Shown: positions 34,082-48,313 of the stretch, piece after piece | Position numbering within the stretch: the first letter of the stretch is position 1 | Layout of the letters: each line of letters begins with the position of its first letter | Source: Theodoxus fluviatilis | Lineage: Eukaryota; Mollusca; Gastropoda; Cycloneritida; Neritidae | DNA length: 64,000 bases | Reading direction: 5' to 3' | Assembly (NCBI GenBank): GCA_034096865.1 | Contig: JAWQFJ010028226.1 | Coordinates: forward strand, 63,501-127,500 | Made by a program: the position numbers and the translations under genes | Notes under the pieces: generated by a model | Seen by the model: the letters and a program-made list of their open reading frames with translations, nothing else | Database searches by the model: none | What the model was told of the DNA's origin: nothing

Positions 34082-37000
34082 GTGAGTATCAACATCATGC
34101 AACTCTTTACTTATTTCAGTACCATTAAACCCCTGGATAGAATGGCACTTGCTGAAGAAACACTGAGGCAAGATATCTAAGTGTAACTTACAGTTACAAC
34201 CTTTCTGTCCTCTTAACTTGTGGTGCAATGTTATCCTTCCCCTTCCCCTGTGTCCTCTCCCTCCCTCTCTTTGTTTTCCATCTAGCTATCATCAGTCCCA
34301 GTACCATCCTCTGTCTTGTCTTGGAACCTCTGCTACTCTCTCATAAGTCTGCTTCTTCCGGACAGTGGAGGGAGGAGCAAGCCAGGCTGGCAAGGAGTCA
34401 GGAAGGAGGTGGATGGGGTGCTGACCTTTGCCTTCAACCTGCGCTGTCAGCGGAGGTTTGAAGAGGCCAGCAGGTTGGAGGGAAGCCTGGAGACCTTGTT
34501 GTCCAAATTTGGTGAGTGCAGGAGTAAAACAGGTACTTGTGAGGGCTGAGTTGGAAAATTGTGAAGGATAACTTAGACACGTTGATCCGCACCTGGTTGC
34601 ATGCTCCTCAGGGAGTTGAGATGGTGTTGGAATGATAAAAGGAGGTAGCCCGATGACCAGGGGGTAAATGTGTGCGGTTTGAGCATCCATCAATGGGTGG
34701 AAAAGACGCAATATAAAAAAGAGCACCTTTTCCTTTACCTTTTAACTTGTCATCCTGTGTTGCTATAGAACACAGTGCAGGCATGTCTTGGTATTCTCTT
34801 GTTCATATGTTGGGTGTTGGCACTGTCCTAAGCAGTCTTTCATTTGTATTGGTCTGATGGGTCTGTCTCAGAAACTGGGCCTAAAAGTGTGACATGGTGG
34901 TGCAAAAAAAAAGTTGCTTTAAATAGTCTGCAATGCACTTTTTCATAAAGCCTAACAATGGATGCAATGAGTTATGCAGGTGAAAAGATAACTTAGACAA
35001 GAATACAGGCTCCAGGGGTCTGGAAATGAGCGGCCAATAGGAAAATTGGCCGCGTAACATGGACACAAAATTCAAAACAATAGTACTACAAAATGGTAGT
35101 TAAAGACCATTGTATTTTAAGAATACACCCTATGGCCATACAGAAACAGCATGTAAACAAAATATTTGGGATTCAGAAGGGTACTTGACTTCCAACATGT
35201 GAACTTAAAGTCGGGATGGCATTTTGATATTTTTTTGTGTTGAAAAAGTGTCATCAAATGACACACTTCTTAGGAAGTTGATGTTAACCAGCATCATCAT
35301 GTGAAATAAAGACATAGCAGTGTAGAAAACCTTTCTGAATGAACCTATGTTCAATTGCAAGGAAATGTTACCAGTGTATAAAATTGTATTTGCCGCGTAA
35401 CAAAGACACCACATTCACACTTTCACCCACCTTCCATAAACAAAACATTAAAACTGCTTGACATGCCATTGTGATTACTTTATTTGAATCCACAAGTATC
35501 CTTTAAAAAGCAAACAAGCATGTTGTGGCAAAATTGAAGAAAGAAAAACGAAATAAAAAAAAAGTAGGCATTTCTTTGAACGCAGAGGAAAAGGCATACA
35601 GTCTAAGAAGTTGACCACTCACTCCCTGACTAGAAGCCTAGGAAACAAGTCTGGTGAGACAGTCTACACTGCATAAATGTAGTAGGCTACTCCCTGGCCA
35701 GGTGCCAGAGCTGGATGGATGGATGAATGGATGGAAGGGGGTGTGGATGGATGGATAGATGGGTGGATGGACGAATGAATGGAAGGGTGTGTTGATGGAT
35801 GAACGGAAGGATGTGTGGAAGTATGGATAGATGGGTGGGTGGATGGATGGATGGATGAATGGGAGGGTGTGTGGATGAATGGATTGATGGATTAGTGTGT
35901 GAATGGATGGATAGATGGGTGGATGGACGAATGAATGGAAGGGTGTGTGGATGAATGAACGTGTCCGCGTGATGTGGCTAATCGTCAGCAAAGGGCTTCA
36001 GCGCCACCGTCACGTATCAACAACTTCGCCAATATTTTCTGACATATTAATAAATAGGTGGTTGATTGCAACTACGCCAAACGCGTAAAACCACTGTTGC
36101 GTTCGACAAAAAAGACAAGTAGCGATATTCTTCCTCTGCAGGATCAGCTGCGTCACATGGACTCAAGTTATGGTTATGGAAGTGGTGTCCATGTTACGAA
36201 GCACATGGTGTAGCCTTTCCACGCACGTGGCTCGACATAACAACATATTTCTGACTTCAAACTTGTTTTAAATGTAAAAATAGTTAAATTGTATGACTAG
36301 TGCAAACAAATCACTGAAATTCCTTCACAATATTCTACGGAATATTAATCTTTTCTCGACTGGTATGCATAGCCAGAAAATGTCGGGCTCCGGTAGTTCG
36401 TCGGAAAAGTCGAATTACTCGTACATTATAGCTTTTTCGCACTCCCAAACTTCTGTAAATAAAAGAGAAGGGCCCTATATAACGCATGGAAATAGCAAAT
36501 AGCAACAGATTATTCAAAATTTGTCTAAATCCTACATTTTACGACGTTCTCTCCAGATGTGATCAGTCACGTAACACGTGGAGCGAGCCTGGACACCAAG
36601 CAGAAAACACTCCGAACACAGCAAGCTTTCGTTCCGAGTGCACAACCACGTGTACTAGTATCCTTCCGCAAGGAACTGGGTCATTCTTGTGTCGAAAATG
36701 TAGTTCCTAGCCGTTTCGGGAATGCAGGAACTTACACATTGCCGATAGGCACGTAACATGAAAAATTGGACACCATTCCGCTACAGAAACTTCAAACTCA
36801 AATTTCTTTCGTGATAATAAACATACGAAGTTCTGCGTTTCCACATGTGTTCAACGCACATGTGCGCGTGTGTTGGCACTATGTGTGTCAATATAATGTA
36901 TTCCTCCGCCGAAGTTGCCGATGTGAAAAGACGTGTTTGTGTCTGGACACCAAGCGTTACGAGGCTGATGCAGATGAAAACAGATTGAGATTTCGGTGAA

Positions 37001-37524
37001 AGATTTCTTTTGGGGCACTTTGCAAATAATAATAAAGTAGATAATGTTTAAAAGACGCCTTGTAATGTGTATTTTGCCTTCAAAGATCGACAGTTTCAAT
37101 GCACAGTACTTTTCCAAGACCGAGCTATGGCCATGTCACAAACCAGCGCGCCATTTTGGGCCCAGTTTTCGTACAAAAGCGAAAACAAAATACTGAAAAG
37201 TCATTTTTTTAAACTCCATTTTATTTCCATTATCTCTTTCACCAATTTCAAACAAAATTAGCAATAAATAATAAAATTATACAGTAGTAGAAGTATTTTA
37301 AGAGGGGTCCAAAATTGTCACTGTGCTGAGGACCAGTTTCTGAGACAGACCCTGATACACAATGGACTTGTTACCAGCTTGATATCATATGTCCAGTGGG
37401 GGTCAGTTTCATGCAGCCTTCTTTCTGCTTATGACAATTTAGCTCTATTTTCTATTTCACTAAGTTCAGTTGTCATGAAGAACATTGGAATATATAGAGT
37501 GAGTGTGTGTGCATGTTTGGGTGC

Positions 37525-37591
<67 letters not shown>

Positions 37592-40502
37592 ACCCCTTAT
37601 ACATAGCTGAAACTTCTGGTTATCGCTGTTTACTTCAGGGTCCAGTATGGAGGCAGATGTGTGGCAAGTGCTACTTCTGCTGGTCAAGCTGACCGAGACT
37701 GGCCCCACTCCCCCCGCCACAGCTCTAGGGCATCGACCCCTCTCACTGCCTCTACTGGGGCCCCAGGTGGTAAGAGTCTCTTGTGTCACTGTGACCTCTA
37801 CATTGTGCCTACAGGTGTGGGGAAGGAGGCAACTTGAAAAACATGTAGAGACAGTTCATCAAGGTCTGAAAAAAATTGCTTGTCCACATTGTCGCTACAG
37901 GTTTGGGCACACGCTACATGCTACAGGTTTGGGCACACGCTACAGGTATGAGCACACGCTACAGGTTTGGGCACACGCTACAGGTTTGGGCGCACGCTAC
38001 AGCTTTGGCCACACGCTACAGGTTTGGGCACACGCTACAGGTTTGGGCACACGCTACATGCTACAGGTTTGGGCACACGCTACAGGTTTGGGCACACGCT
38101 ACAGGTTTGGGCACACGCTACAGGTTTGGCCACACGCTACAGGTTTGGGCACACACTACAGGCTTGGACACAGGCTACAGCTTTGGGCGCACGCTACAGG
38201 TTTGGGCACACGCTACAGGTTTGGGCACACGCTACAGGTTTGGGCACACGCTACAGCTTTGGGCGCACGCTACAGGTTTGGGCACACGCTACAGGTTGGG
38301 GCACACGCTACAGGTTTGGGCACACACTACAGGTTTGGGCACACGCTACAGCTTTGGGCGCACGCTACAGGTTTGGGCACACGCTACAGGTTGGGGCACA
38401 CGCTACAGGTTTGGGCGCACGCTACAGGTTTGGGCGCACACTACAGGTTTGGGCACACGCTACAGGTTTGGGAACACACTACAGGTTTGGGCACACGCTA
38501 CAGGTTTGGGCACACGCTACAGGTTTGGGAACACGCTACAGATTTGGGCACACGCTACAGGTATGAGCACACGCTACAGGTTTGGGCGCCCGCTACAGGT
38601 TTGGGCACACGCTACAGCTTTGTCCACACGCTACAGGTTTGGGCACACGCTACAGCTTTGGCCACACACTAAAGGTTTGGACACAGGCTACAGGTTTGGG
38701 CACACGCTACAGCTTTGGCCACACGCTACAGGTTTGGGAACACGCTACAGGTTTGGGCACACGCTACAGGTTTGGGCACACGCTACATGCTACAGGTTTG
38801 GGCACACGCTACAGCTTTGGCCACACGCTACAGGTTTGGGCACACGCTACAGCTTTGGCCACACACTAAAGGTTTGGACACAGGCTACAGGTTTGGGCAC
38901 ACGCTACAGCTTTGGCCACACGCTACAGGTTTGGGCACACGCTACAGGTTTGGACACACGCTACATGCTACAGGTTTGGACACACGCTACATGCTACAGG
39001 TTTGGGCACACGCTACAGGTTTGGGCACACGCTACAGGTTTGGACACACGCTACATGCTACAGGTTTGGACACACGCTACAGGTTTGGACACACGCTACA
39101 TGCTACAGGTTTGGGCACACGCTACAGGTTTGGGCACACGCTACAGGTTTGGACACACGCTACAGGTTTGGACACACGCTACAGGTATGGGCACACGCTA
39201 CAGGTTTGGGCACACGCTACATGCTACAGGTTTGGGCGCACGCTACAGGTTTGGGCACACGCTACAGGTTTGGGCACACGCTACAGGTTTGGACACGCTA
39301 CAGGTTTGGACACACGCTACATGCTACAGGTTTGGGCACACGCTACATGCTACAGGTTTGGACACACGCTACAGGTTTGGACACACGCTACATGCTACAG
39401 GTTTGGGCACACGCTACATGCTACAGGTTTGGACACATGCTACAGGTTTGGACACACGCTACATGCTACAGGTTTGGGCACACGCTACAGGTTTGGGCAC
39501 ACGCTACAGGTTTGGCCACACGCTACAGGTTTGGGCACACGCTACAGGTTTGGGCACACACTACAGGTTTGGGCACACACTACAGGTTTGGGCACACGCT
39601 ACAGGTTTGGGCACACGCTACAGGTTTGGGCACACACTACAGGTTTGGGCACACGCTACAGGTTTGGGCACACGCTACATGCTACAGGTTTGGGCACACG
39701 CTACATGCTACAGGTTTGGGCACACGCTACAGGTTTGGGCACACGCTACAGGTTTGGGCACACGCTACAGGTTTGGGCACACGCTACAGGCTTGGACACA
39801 CGCTACAGGTTTGGGCACACACTACAGGTTTGGGCACACACTACAGGTTTGGGCACACGCTACAGGTTTGGGCACACGCTACAGGTTTGGGCACACGCTA
39901 CAGGTTTGGGCACACACTACAGGTTTGGGCACACGCTACAGGTTTGGGCACACGCTACAGGCTTGGACACAGGCTACAGGTTTGGGCACACGCTACAGGT
40001 TTGGGCACACGCTACAGGTTTGGGCACACGCTACAGGTTTGGGCACACGCTACATGCTACAGGTTTGGGCGCACTCTACAGGTTTGGGCACACGCTACAG
40101 GTTTGGGCACACGCTACATGCTACAGGTTTGGGCACACGCTACATGCTACAGGTTTGGGCACACGCTACAGGTTTGGGCACACGCTACAGGTTTGGGCAC
40201 ACGCTACAGGTTTGGGCGCACGCTACAGGTTTGGGCACACGCTACAGGTTTGGGCACACGCTACAGGTTTGGGCACACGCTACAGGTTTGGGCACACACT
40301 ACAGGTTTGGGCACACGCTACAGGTTTGGGCACACGCTACAGGTTTGGGCGCACGCTACATGCTACAGGTTTGGGCACACGCTACAGGTTTGGGCACACG
40401 CTACATGCTACAGGTTTGGGCACATGCTACAGGTTTGGGCACACGCTTTAGGTTTGGGCACAGAAAGATCTTGAAACGTCATAGAAGGGGGACTGTCATT
40501 CG

Positions 40503-40557
<55 letters not shown>

Positions 40558-43500
40558 CATGTGTGTATGTTTTTGTGTGTCTATGTGTGAGTGTGTGTGT
40601 GTGAGAATTTGTGTGTGTGAGAGTTTGTGTGTGCGTGTGTGTGTATGTTTGTGTGTGTGTGTGAGAATTTGTGTGTGTGAGAGTTTGTGTGTGTGAGTGA
40701 GTGTGTGTGTGTGTGCGTGCATGCATGCGTGCGTGCTTGTGTGTGTATGTTTGTGTGTGTGTGTGAGAGTTTGTGTGTGTGAGTGAGTGTGTGTGTGTGT
40801 GTGTGTGCGCGCCCGCGTGTGTGCATGCCCAAAACGGTAAGTTAGAGATATGCTTATAGAGAGAGAGAGCTTCTCTTTTTTTCATATTATTTGCAATCAA
40901 AATGTGAGTTTGAAATATGCGATTGTATAATTTCATAAGACAAAAAGTGTTGCATTTGTCTCCATTCAAGTTCATCAGGAAAAGCAGTTAATCTTGTGAC
41001 AAATTGTAGCAACTGCTCTGTTCCATATGTATACAATTAGGGTATCACTGATGACTGCTGTATTACAGACATCAGTCCTCCTGCCCCCTGGTCCACTCTG
41101 CTATGGCGACTGCAAACGTCCAAACCCTTCCTGCTTCATGTACATGCACTATCCCAGGTGTGTCTACATGTCTGTATAATGGAGTGTGTTACTCTGTGGA
41201 AGTGACTGGACATGAATCCACGTGGCACGGCGAGTGGAAGTATCTCTGAACAGTAGTAGCTGTATGTGTGATAATGGCTGTACCATGTGTAGAACATGAG
41301 TGAGATAGTGGCTTTTGAGTTTAGTTTCTTAGGGTGATGGGTAGACATGACAAGGACTGGGAGAGATGGTGCTGAGGAGACTGCAGTTGCTGAGGATGCT
41401 GAATGGAATTCCTGTAACAAACACTCCATCCTTTGCATTTCCATGAAGATCTGCCTGCAGTTGTGTTTTCAGACCAAGCAGAGTACGCAGCCTCCCTGTG
41501 TGTGACTCTATTCTATTAATTAACTGCTGTGTCAAATGCTGGATGCATGTCTGAAAGTTGCCACAGTGGTTTGACAAGGTTTGTGTTATGGACGTATAAT
41601 CTTCCTCATTGGCAATCCATGCGGGTTGGGAGATAGAATAGACCCACCGCATCTCCCTACCACAGGGGGATTGGGGGGGAGAATAGACCCACCGCATCTC
41701 CCTACCACAGGGGGATTGGGGGGGAGAATAGACCCACCGCATCTCCCTACCACAGGGGGATTGGGGGGGAGAATAGACCCACCGCATCTCCCTACCACAG
41801 GGGGATTGGGGGGGAGAATGGACCCATCGCATCTCCCTACCACAGGGGGATTGGGGGGGAGAATAGACCCACCGCATCTCCCTACCACAGGGGGATTGGG
41901 GGGGAGAATGGACCCATCGCATCTCCCTACCACAGGGGGATTGGGGGGGGGAGAATAGACCCACCGCATCTCCCTACCACAGGGGGATTGGGGGGGAGAA
42001 TGGACCCATCGCATCTCCCTACCACAGGGGGATTGGGGGGGGGGAGAATAGACCCACCGCATCTCCCTACCACAGGGGGATTGGGGGGGAGAATGGACCC
42101 ATCGCATCTCCCTACCACAGGGGGATTGGGGGGGGGGGAGAATAGACCCACCGCATCTCCCTACCACAGGGGGATTGGGGGGGAGAATGGACCATTCGCA
42201 TCTCCCTACCACAGGGGGATTGGGAGGGGGGAGAATAGACCCATCGCATCTCCCTACCACAGGGGGATTGGGGGGGAGAATAGACCCATCGCATCTCCCT
42301 ACCACAGGGGGATTGGGGGGGAGAATAGACCCACCACATCTCCCTACCACAGGGACATTGGGAGGGAGAATAGACCCACCGCATCTCCCTACCACAGGGG
42401 GATTGGAGGGAAGAATAGACCCACTGTATCTCCCTACCACAGGGGGATTGGGGGGAAGAATAGACCCACTGTATCTCCCTACCACAGGGGGATTGGGGGG
42501 AAGAATAGACCCACCGCATCTCCCTATCACAGGGGGATTGGGAGGGAGAATAGACCCACCACATCTCCCTACCACAGGGGCATTCGGGGGGGAGAATAGA
42601 CCCACCGCATCTCCCTACCACAGGGGGATTGGGGGGAAGAATAGACCCACTGTATCTCCCTACCACAGGGGGATTGGGGGGAAGAATAGACCCACCGCAT
42701 CTCCCTACCACAGGGGGATTAGGGGGGAGAATAGACCCATCGCATCTCCCTACCACAGGGGCATTCGGGGGGGGGAGAATAGACCCACCGCATCTCCCTA
42801 CCACAGGGGGATTGGGAGGGAGAATAGACCTACCACATCTCCCTACCACAGGGGCATTCGGGGGGGAGAATAGACCCACTGCATCTCCCTACCACAGGGG
42901 GATTGGGGGGAGAATAGACCCACCGCATCTCCCTACCACAGGGGGATTGGGGGGGGAATAGACCCACCGCATCTCCCTACCACAGGGGGATTGGGGGGGG
43001 AATAGACCCACCGCATCTCCCTACCACAGGGGGATTGGGGGGGAGAATAGACCCACCGCATCTCACTACCACAGGGGGATTGGGGGGAGAATAGACCCAC
43101 CGCATCTCCCTACCACAGGGGGATTGGGGGGGAGAATAGACCCACCGCATCTCCCTACCACAGGGGGATTGGGGGGAGAATAGACCCACCACATCTCCCT
43201 ACCACAGGGGGATTGGGGGGGGGGAGAATAGACCCATCGCATCTCCCTACCACAGGGGGATTGGGGGGGAGAATAGACCCACCGCATCTCCCTACCACAG
43301 GGGCATTGGGAGGGAGAATAGACCCACCACATCTCCCTACCACAGGGGGATTGGGGGGGAGAATAGACCCACTGTATCTCCCTACCACAGGGGGATTGGG
43401 GGGAGAATAGACCCACCGCGTCTCCCTACCACAGGGGGATTGGGGGGAGAATAGACCCACTGCATCTCCCTACCACAGGGGGATTGGGGGGGAGAATAGA

Positions 43501-46500
43501 CCCACCACATCTCACTACCACAGGGGGATTGGGGGGGAGAATAGACCCACCGCATCTCACTACCACAGGGGGATTGGGGGGGGGAATAGACCCACCGCAT
43601 CTCCCTACCACAGGGGGATTGGGGGGGAGAATAGACCCACCACATCTCCCTACCACAGGGGGATTGGGGGGGAGAATAGACCCACTGCATCTCCCTACCA
43701 CAGGGGGATTGGGAGGGAGAATAGACCCACCGCATCTCCCTACCTCAGGGGGATTGGGGGGGAGAATAGACCCACCGCATCTCCCTACCACAGGGACATT
43801 GGGAGGGAGAATAGACCCACCGCATCTCCCTACCACAGGGGGATTGGGGGGGAGAATAGACTCACTGCATCTCCCTACCACAGGGGGATTGGGGGGGAGA
43901 ATAGACCCACCGCATCTCCCTACCACAGGGGGATTGGGGGAGAGAATAGACCCACTGCATCTCCCTACCACAGGGGCATTGGGGGGGGAGAATAGACCCA
44001 CCACATCTCCCTGCATGTTGAGAACCAGGGAAATCTTGACTTAATGTGCTGGTTCCAGTGATTTAATGACCAATGGCCTTACATAACATAGCCTGCAAAG
44101 GCTGTAAAATACCATCTACTCATTTACTCCTCACTTGCATGAATCAAAAGACTTTCAGAAGATGTTTTCTTTGAAAAAGAAATTCTGGTGAGAGGTGGAA
44201 TTTTGTTTGTGAAAATATTGTTACATTCACTGCTGTATCTGTTTGGTTTGAAACTTTACATATTTGTAAGTACTCTAATAGTTTTGTTTTTATTTTCGAA
44301 GTGAAATCTTCAAAGTGCCCTTTGATGAGAGTTCTCTAAACAACACTGAGGATGGGCGAACACTTTCTGTAAGTAGACAGATGGGTGTTGATTATTGGCT
44401 TTTTTAAATGGGTAAGCTGTGATAAAATCATATTACATCAGCAGTACCTCAAAAGTGGCAGGTTGCACATCTATACAAAATCTAGACTTACTCAGCTACT
44501 AAAGACATTCATGCTACAGATACATTTTTCACATTTCTTATACTGGAAGGGAACTGGTACATTTATGGAAAGTTTAAAGTTAGTAGAAACATACTCTGTT
44601 GCTGCCAGTCTGATAGTCTGCCAGGGAGAGATGTTACTTTGGTAATGCATCGTTCCTTGGCATTGTGGGCTGCTGATCTTGAGCCAAGTGGTCTCTGGCG
44701 AGATGAAGAGAATGGGTAGGTTGATTTCCATTCTGACAAAATGGAAAGAGCTGCCCTGTGGAGTTTTGTAAAAAGTGTGTGTTTTTCCACAAGTAAAAAG
44801 TAAGGAGGAAGAAGGATGAGGATAGAGTGATGGAATAAGAAGAATGGACTTATGGAGAGGAAGTGATGCGATGAAGAGATGAGTGCAGGTTGATGCTTGC
44901 TGTTTCAGGTGTTCAAGAAAAGCCCAGGTGCAGGACTCTTGGGAGATTTCTTCTCAGCCAAGGTCAGCTTGGTGCCTAGAGGTCTTTGTATAGAGTCACT
45001 GTAATTCTGCCATGAAGTATTCTTGGAGGGAGGAGAAGACCAGCACTATGTAAATTGGGTGTGATGTCCTGACACAGAAGCATAGGAGTCATCTCTCTTG
45101 TGTCGTCTGCTTTGCTACAATGTACATTATCCTACAATCACAGGCATGGAAACAAGCCAGAACCTTCTCTGCCTGCAGATCTAATGTCTGTTGTCTCACC
45201 CTGAACTTGAAATTTACACAGACTTTCAGTCATTTTGTCACTTTTTTTCTTCTTTCATAAACAAGAAACAATACTGCGTTTCTGTGTCAACAGTATATAT
45301 GTCCTCTGTTTCAAAACAGAATTTAGCAATGCAACTGAAAGGGAACACTATCGACTTTGAAAATGTTGTCTCATATACTTTTGCCTTATTTAGAACATTT
45401 GAAGCCTTTGAAGATTACTGTGAGTAGACTTGTTCTTAACATAAGACAAGATCTCATTAAAGGTGTTTGATAACAAGGATATGATGCACAGTTGTAGGGC
45501 TGTGGTGTGTAATGGCAGGACTTGACGTACAGTTGTAGGGCTGTGGTGTGCACAGTTGTAGGGCTGTGGTGTGTGATGGCAGGACTTGATGTAATGGTGT
45601 AGGGCTGTGGTGTGTGATGTCAGGACTTAATGTCATGTTGTATGGCTGTGGTGTGTGATGGTAGGACTTGATGCACAGTCGTAGGGCTGTGGTGTGTGAT
45701 GTCAGGACTTGATGCACAGTTGTAGGGCTGTGGTGTGTGATGGTAGGACTTGATGCACAGTTGTAGGGCTGTGGTGTGTGATGGTAGGACTTGATGCACA
45801 GTTGTAGGGCTGTGGTGTGTGATGGTAGGACTTGATGCACAGTTGTAGGGCTGTGGTGTGTGATGTCAGGACTTGATGCACAGTTGTAGGGCTATGGTGT
45901 GTGATGTCAGGACTTGATGCACAGTTGTAGGGCTGTGGTGTGTGATGGCAGGACTTGATGTACAGTTGTAGGGCTGTGGTGTGTGATGGCAGGACTTGAT
46001 GCACAGTTGTAGGGCTGTGGTGTGTACAGTTGTAGGGCTGTAGTGTGTGATGGTAGGACTTGATGCACAGTTGTAGGGCTGTGGTGTGTGATGGTAGGAC
46101 TTGATGCACAGTTGTAGGGCTGTGGTGTGTGATGGTAGGACTTGATGCACAGTTGTAGGGCTGTGGTGTGTGATGGTAGGACTTGATGCACAGTTGTAGG
46201 GCTGTGGTGTGTGATGTCAGGACTTGATGCACAGTTGTAGGGCTATGGTGTGTGATGTCAGGACTTGATGCACAGTTGTAGGGCTGTGGTGTGTGATGGC
46301 AGGACTTGATGTACAGTTGTAGGGCTGTGGTGTGTGATGGCAGGACTTGATGCACAGTTGTAGGGCTGTGGTGTGTGATGGCAGGACTTGATGTACAGTT
46401 GTAGGGCTGTGGTGTGTGATGGCAGGACTTGATGCACAGTTGTAGGGCTGTGGTGTGTGATGGCAGGACTTGATGTACAGTTGTAGGGCTGTGGTGTGTG

Positions 46501-48270
46501 ATGGCAGGACTTGATGCACAGTTGTAGGGCTGTGGTGTCTGATGGCAGGACTTGATGCACAGTTGTAGGGCTGTGGTGTGTACAGTTGTAGGGCTGTGGT
46601 GTGCACAGTTGTAGGGCTGTGGTGTGTGATGGCAGGACTTGATGCACAGTTGTAGGGCTGTGGTGTGTGATGTCAGGACTTAATGTAATGTTGTATGGCT
46701 GTGGTGTGTGATGGCAGGACTTGATGTACAGTTGTAGGGCTATGGTGTGTGATGGCAGGACTTGATGCACAGTTGTAGTGCTGTGGTGTGTGATGGCAGG
46801 ACTTGATGTACAGTTGTAGGGCTGTTTTGTGTGATGGCAGGACTTGATGCATAATTGTAGGGCTGTTTTGTGTGATGGCAAGACTTGATGCACAGTTGTA
46901 GGGCTATTGTTACTGATAGCAGGACTTGATGGTTGATTGCAGGGCTTGGGAGAGAGAGCTGTGGAACATTCGGGGTCCAGTTCCCTGCTCAGTCTGCTGT
47001 CACACAGTCCTTCCCTGGACATCGCACTGGAGTTCCCTGAACTTCCAGATCATCAGTCAGTCATAAGATTTTGACTATTTCTTTTGCATCCGCTGTGTCC
47101 CCATCTCTATAGAAAGGCAGTTAGTGCCCCAATGTACTCAGCTCTGTCATGTCTGTGTCTGTCTCCTCACTCATTTTTTCTCTTCCCTCTTTTTTATTTT
47201 TTAAGTCAGTCATGGGATTTTGATCATTTCTTTCACATTTGCTGAATCTCTATCTCCATGGAATGGCTGTCAGTGCCCCAATGCATTCAGCTCTGTCCTG
47301 TCTGAGTCTGTCTCCTCACTCTGACTCTTTGTCTTTTTTACTCAAAGGAAGTATGCCTTAGCCAGCACTCCATGAATGGCTGGTGTTTTCTTTCTTTTTT
47401 GCTCTATCCTTGCGTAAAACTCTACAAAATAGGTATGACCTCTGCCTGATGTAAATAAAATGATGCTTTTTAATAAATTTGACCTCATTATTTATTCTTT
47501 AGATTAATATTTGTGTCAAAAGGATTGTCTACATTGCTGTACATTGCATTGATATCCTTAATCGGTTTCTTAAGATTTCCTGTAACGTAACCCAATATGA
47601 CCGGATGCTACGCAGACGTCGCATTTGACAGTGGTGTACTTCTTGTTTCTAGGAAGTGTAGAAGTCAAGATATACATATTTTAATGAGTGTTGTCAACTT
47701 TCTGTTTTTTCCTGAAAAAACCTCAGGTTTTAGGAAACCGTTTTCATTACACGCTGAAGGTGACAATGGGTTAAGGACTTAAATTACATGTTGTATTACT
47801 TGTTGATTTCTTTTCAGGCCTCCAGAAATTAGGATACCTAGAGACCTGTCCAGCAGCCAGGTAAATGCCTGCCTTGTCTTGAGAGTCTGTGTTATTGTGT
47901 TATGATTGAATGACCAGAACTAGTGCTGTAACGTGTGCTTACATGCATGCAGTCAGGAATGCTTGGAACACATGACTTCATGAAGCACAAACTTAACTGG
48001 GGTGAGCAGTGGTCACAATGGAAGACAACAATGTGCTGAAATGAATTTTCTCTTTTTTCTTCAAAATTAAGAGAAAATACTGAACATGTAGATTCCTCAA
48101 ACTCTACAGAGTCTTCTTGTAGGTGTTCTTGAAAGCTTGTGGCATGGAGCAGTTAACCACAGACTTTGTCTGTCTGAGTTAAAGCTGTGGGCTCATTTCT
48201 GTGCCATTGATGTCAATAAAATTATGGATCACCTCACCATTTGCAAGAGAGAAAGAGACAGACACAGACT

Positions 48271-48313
<43 letters not shown>

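Noticed and set aside
34560..34740. Possible tRNA-derived SINE (ggtagcccgatgacc...ggtttgagcatcc)
   Set aside because: A weak B-box-like string only; no second copy noticed and no tRNA-like head could be aligned.
37876..40590. 904-codon plus-strand ORF
   Set aside because: Lies wholly in the 19-bp array; the peptide is a 19-residue period read in rotating frames. It is the intron between two conserved TUBGCP6 exons.
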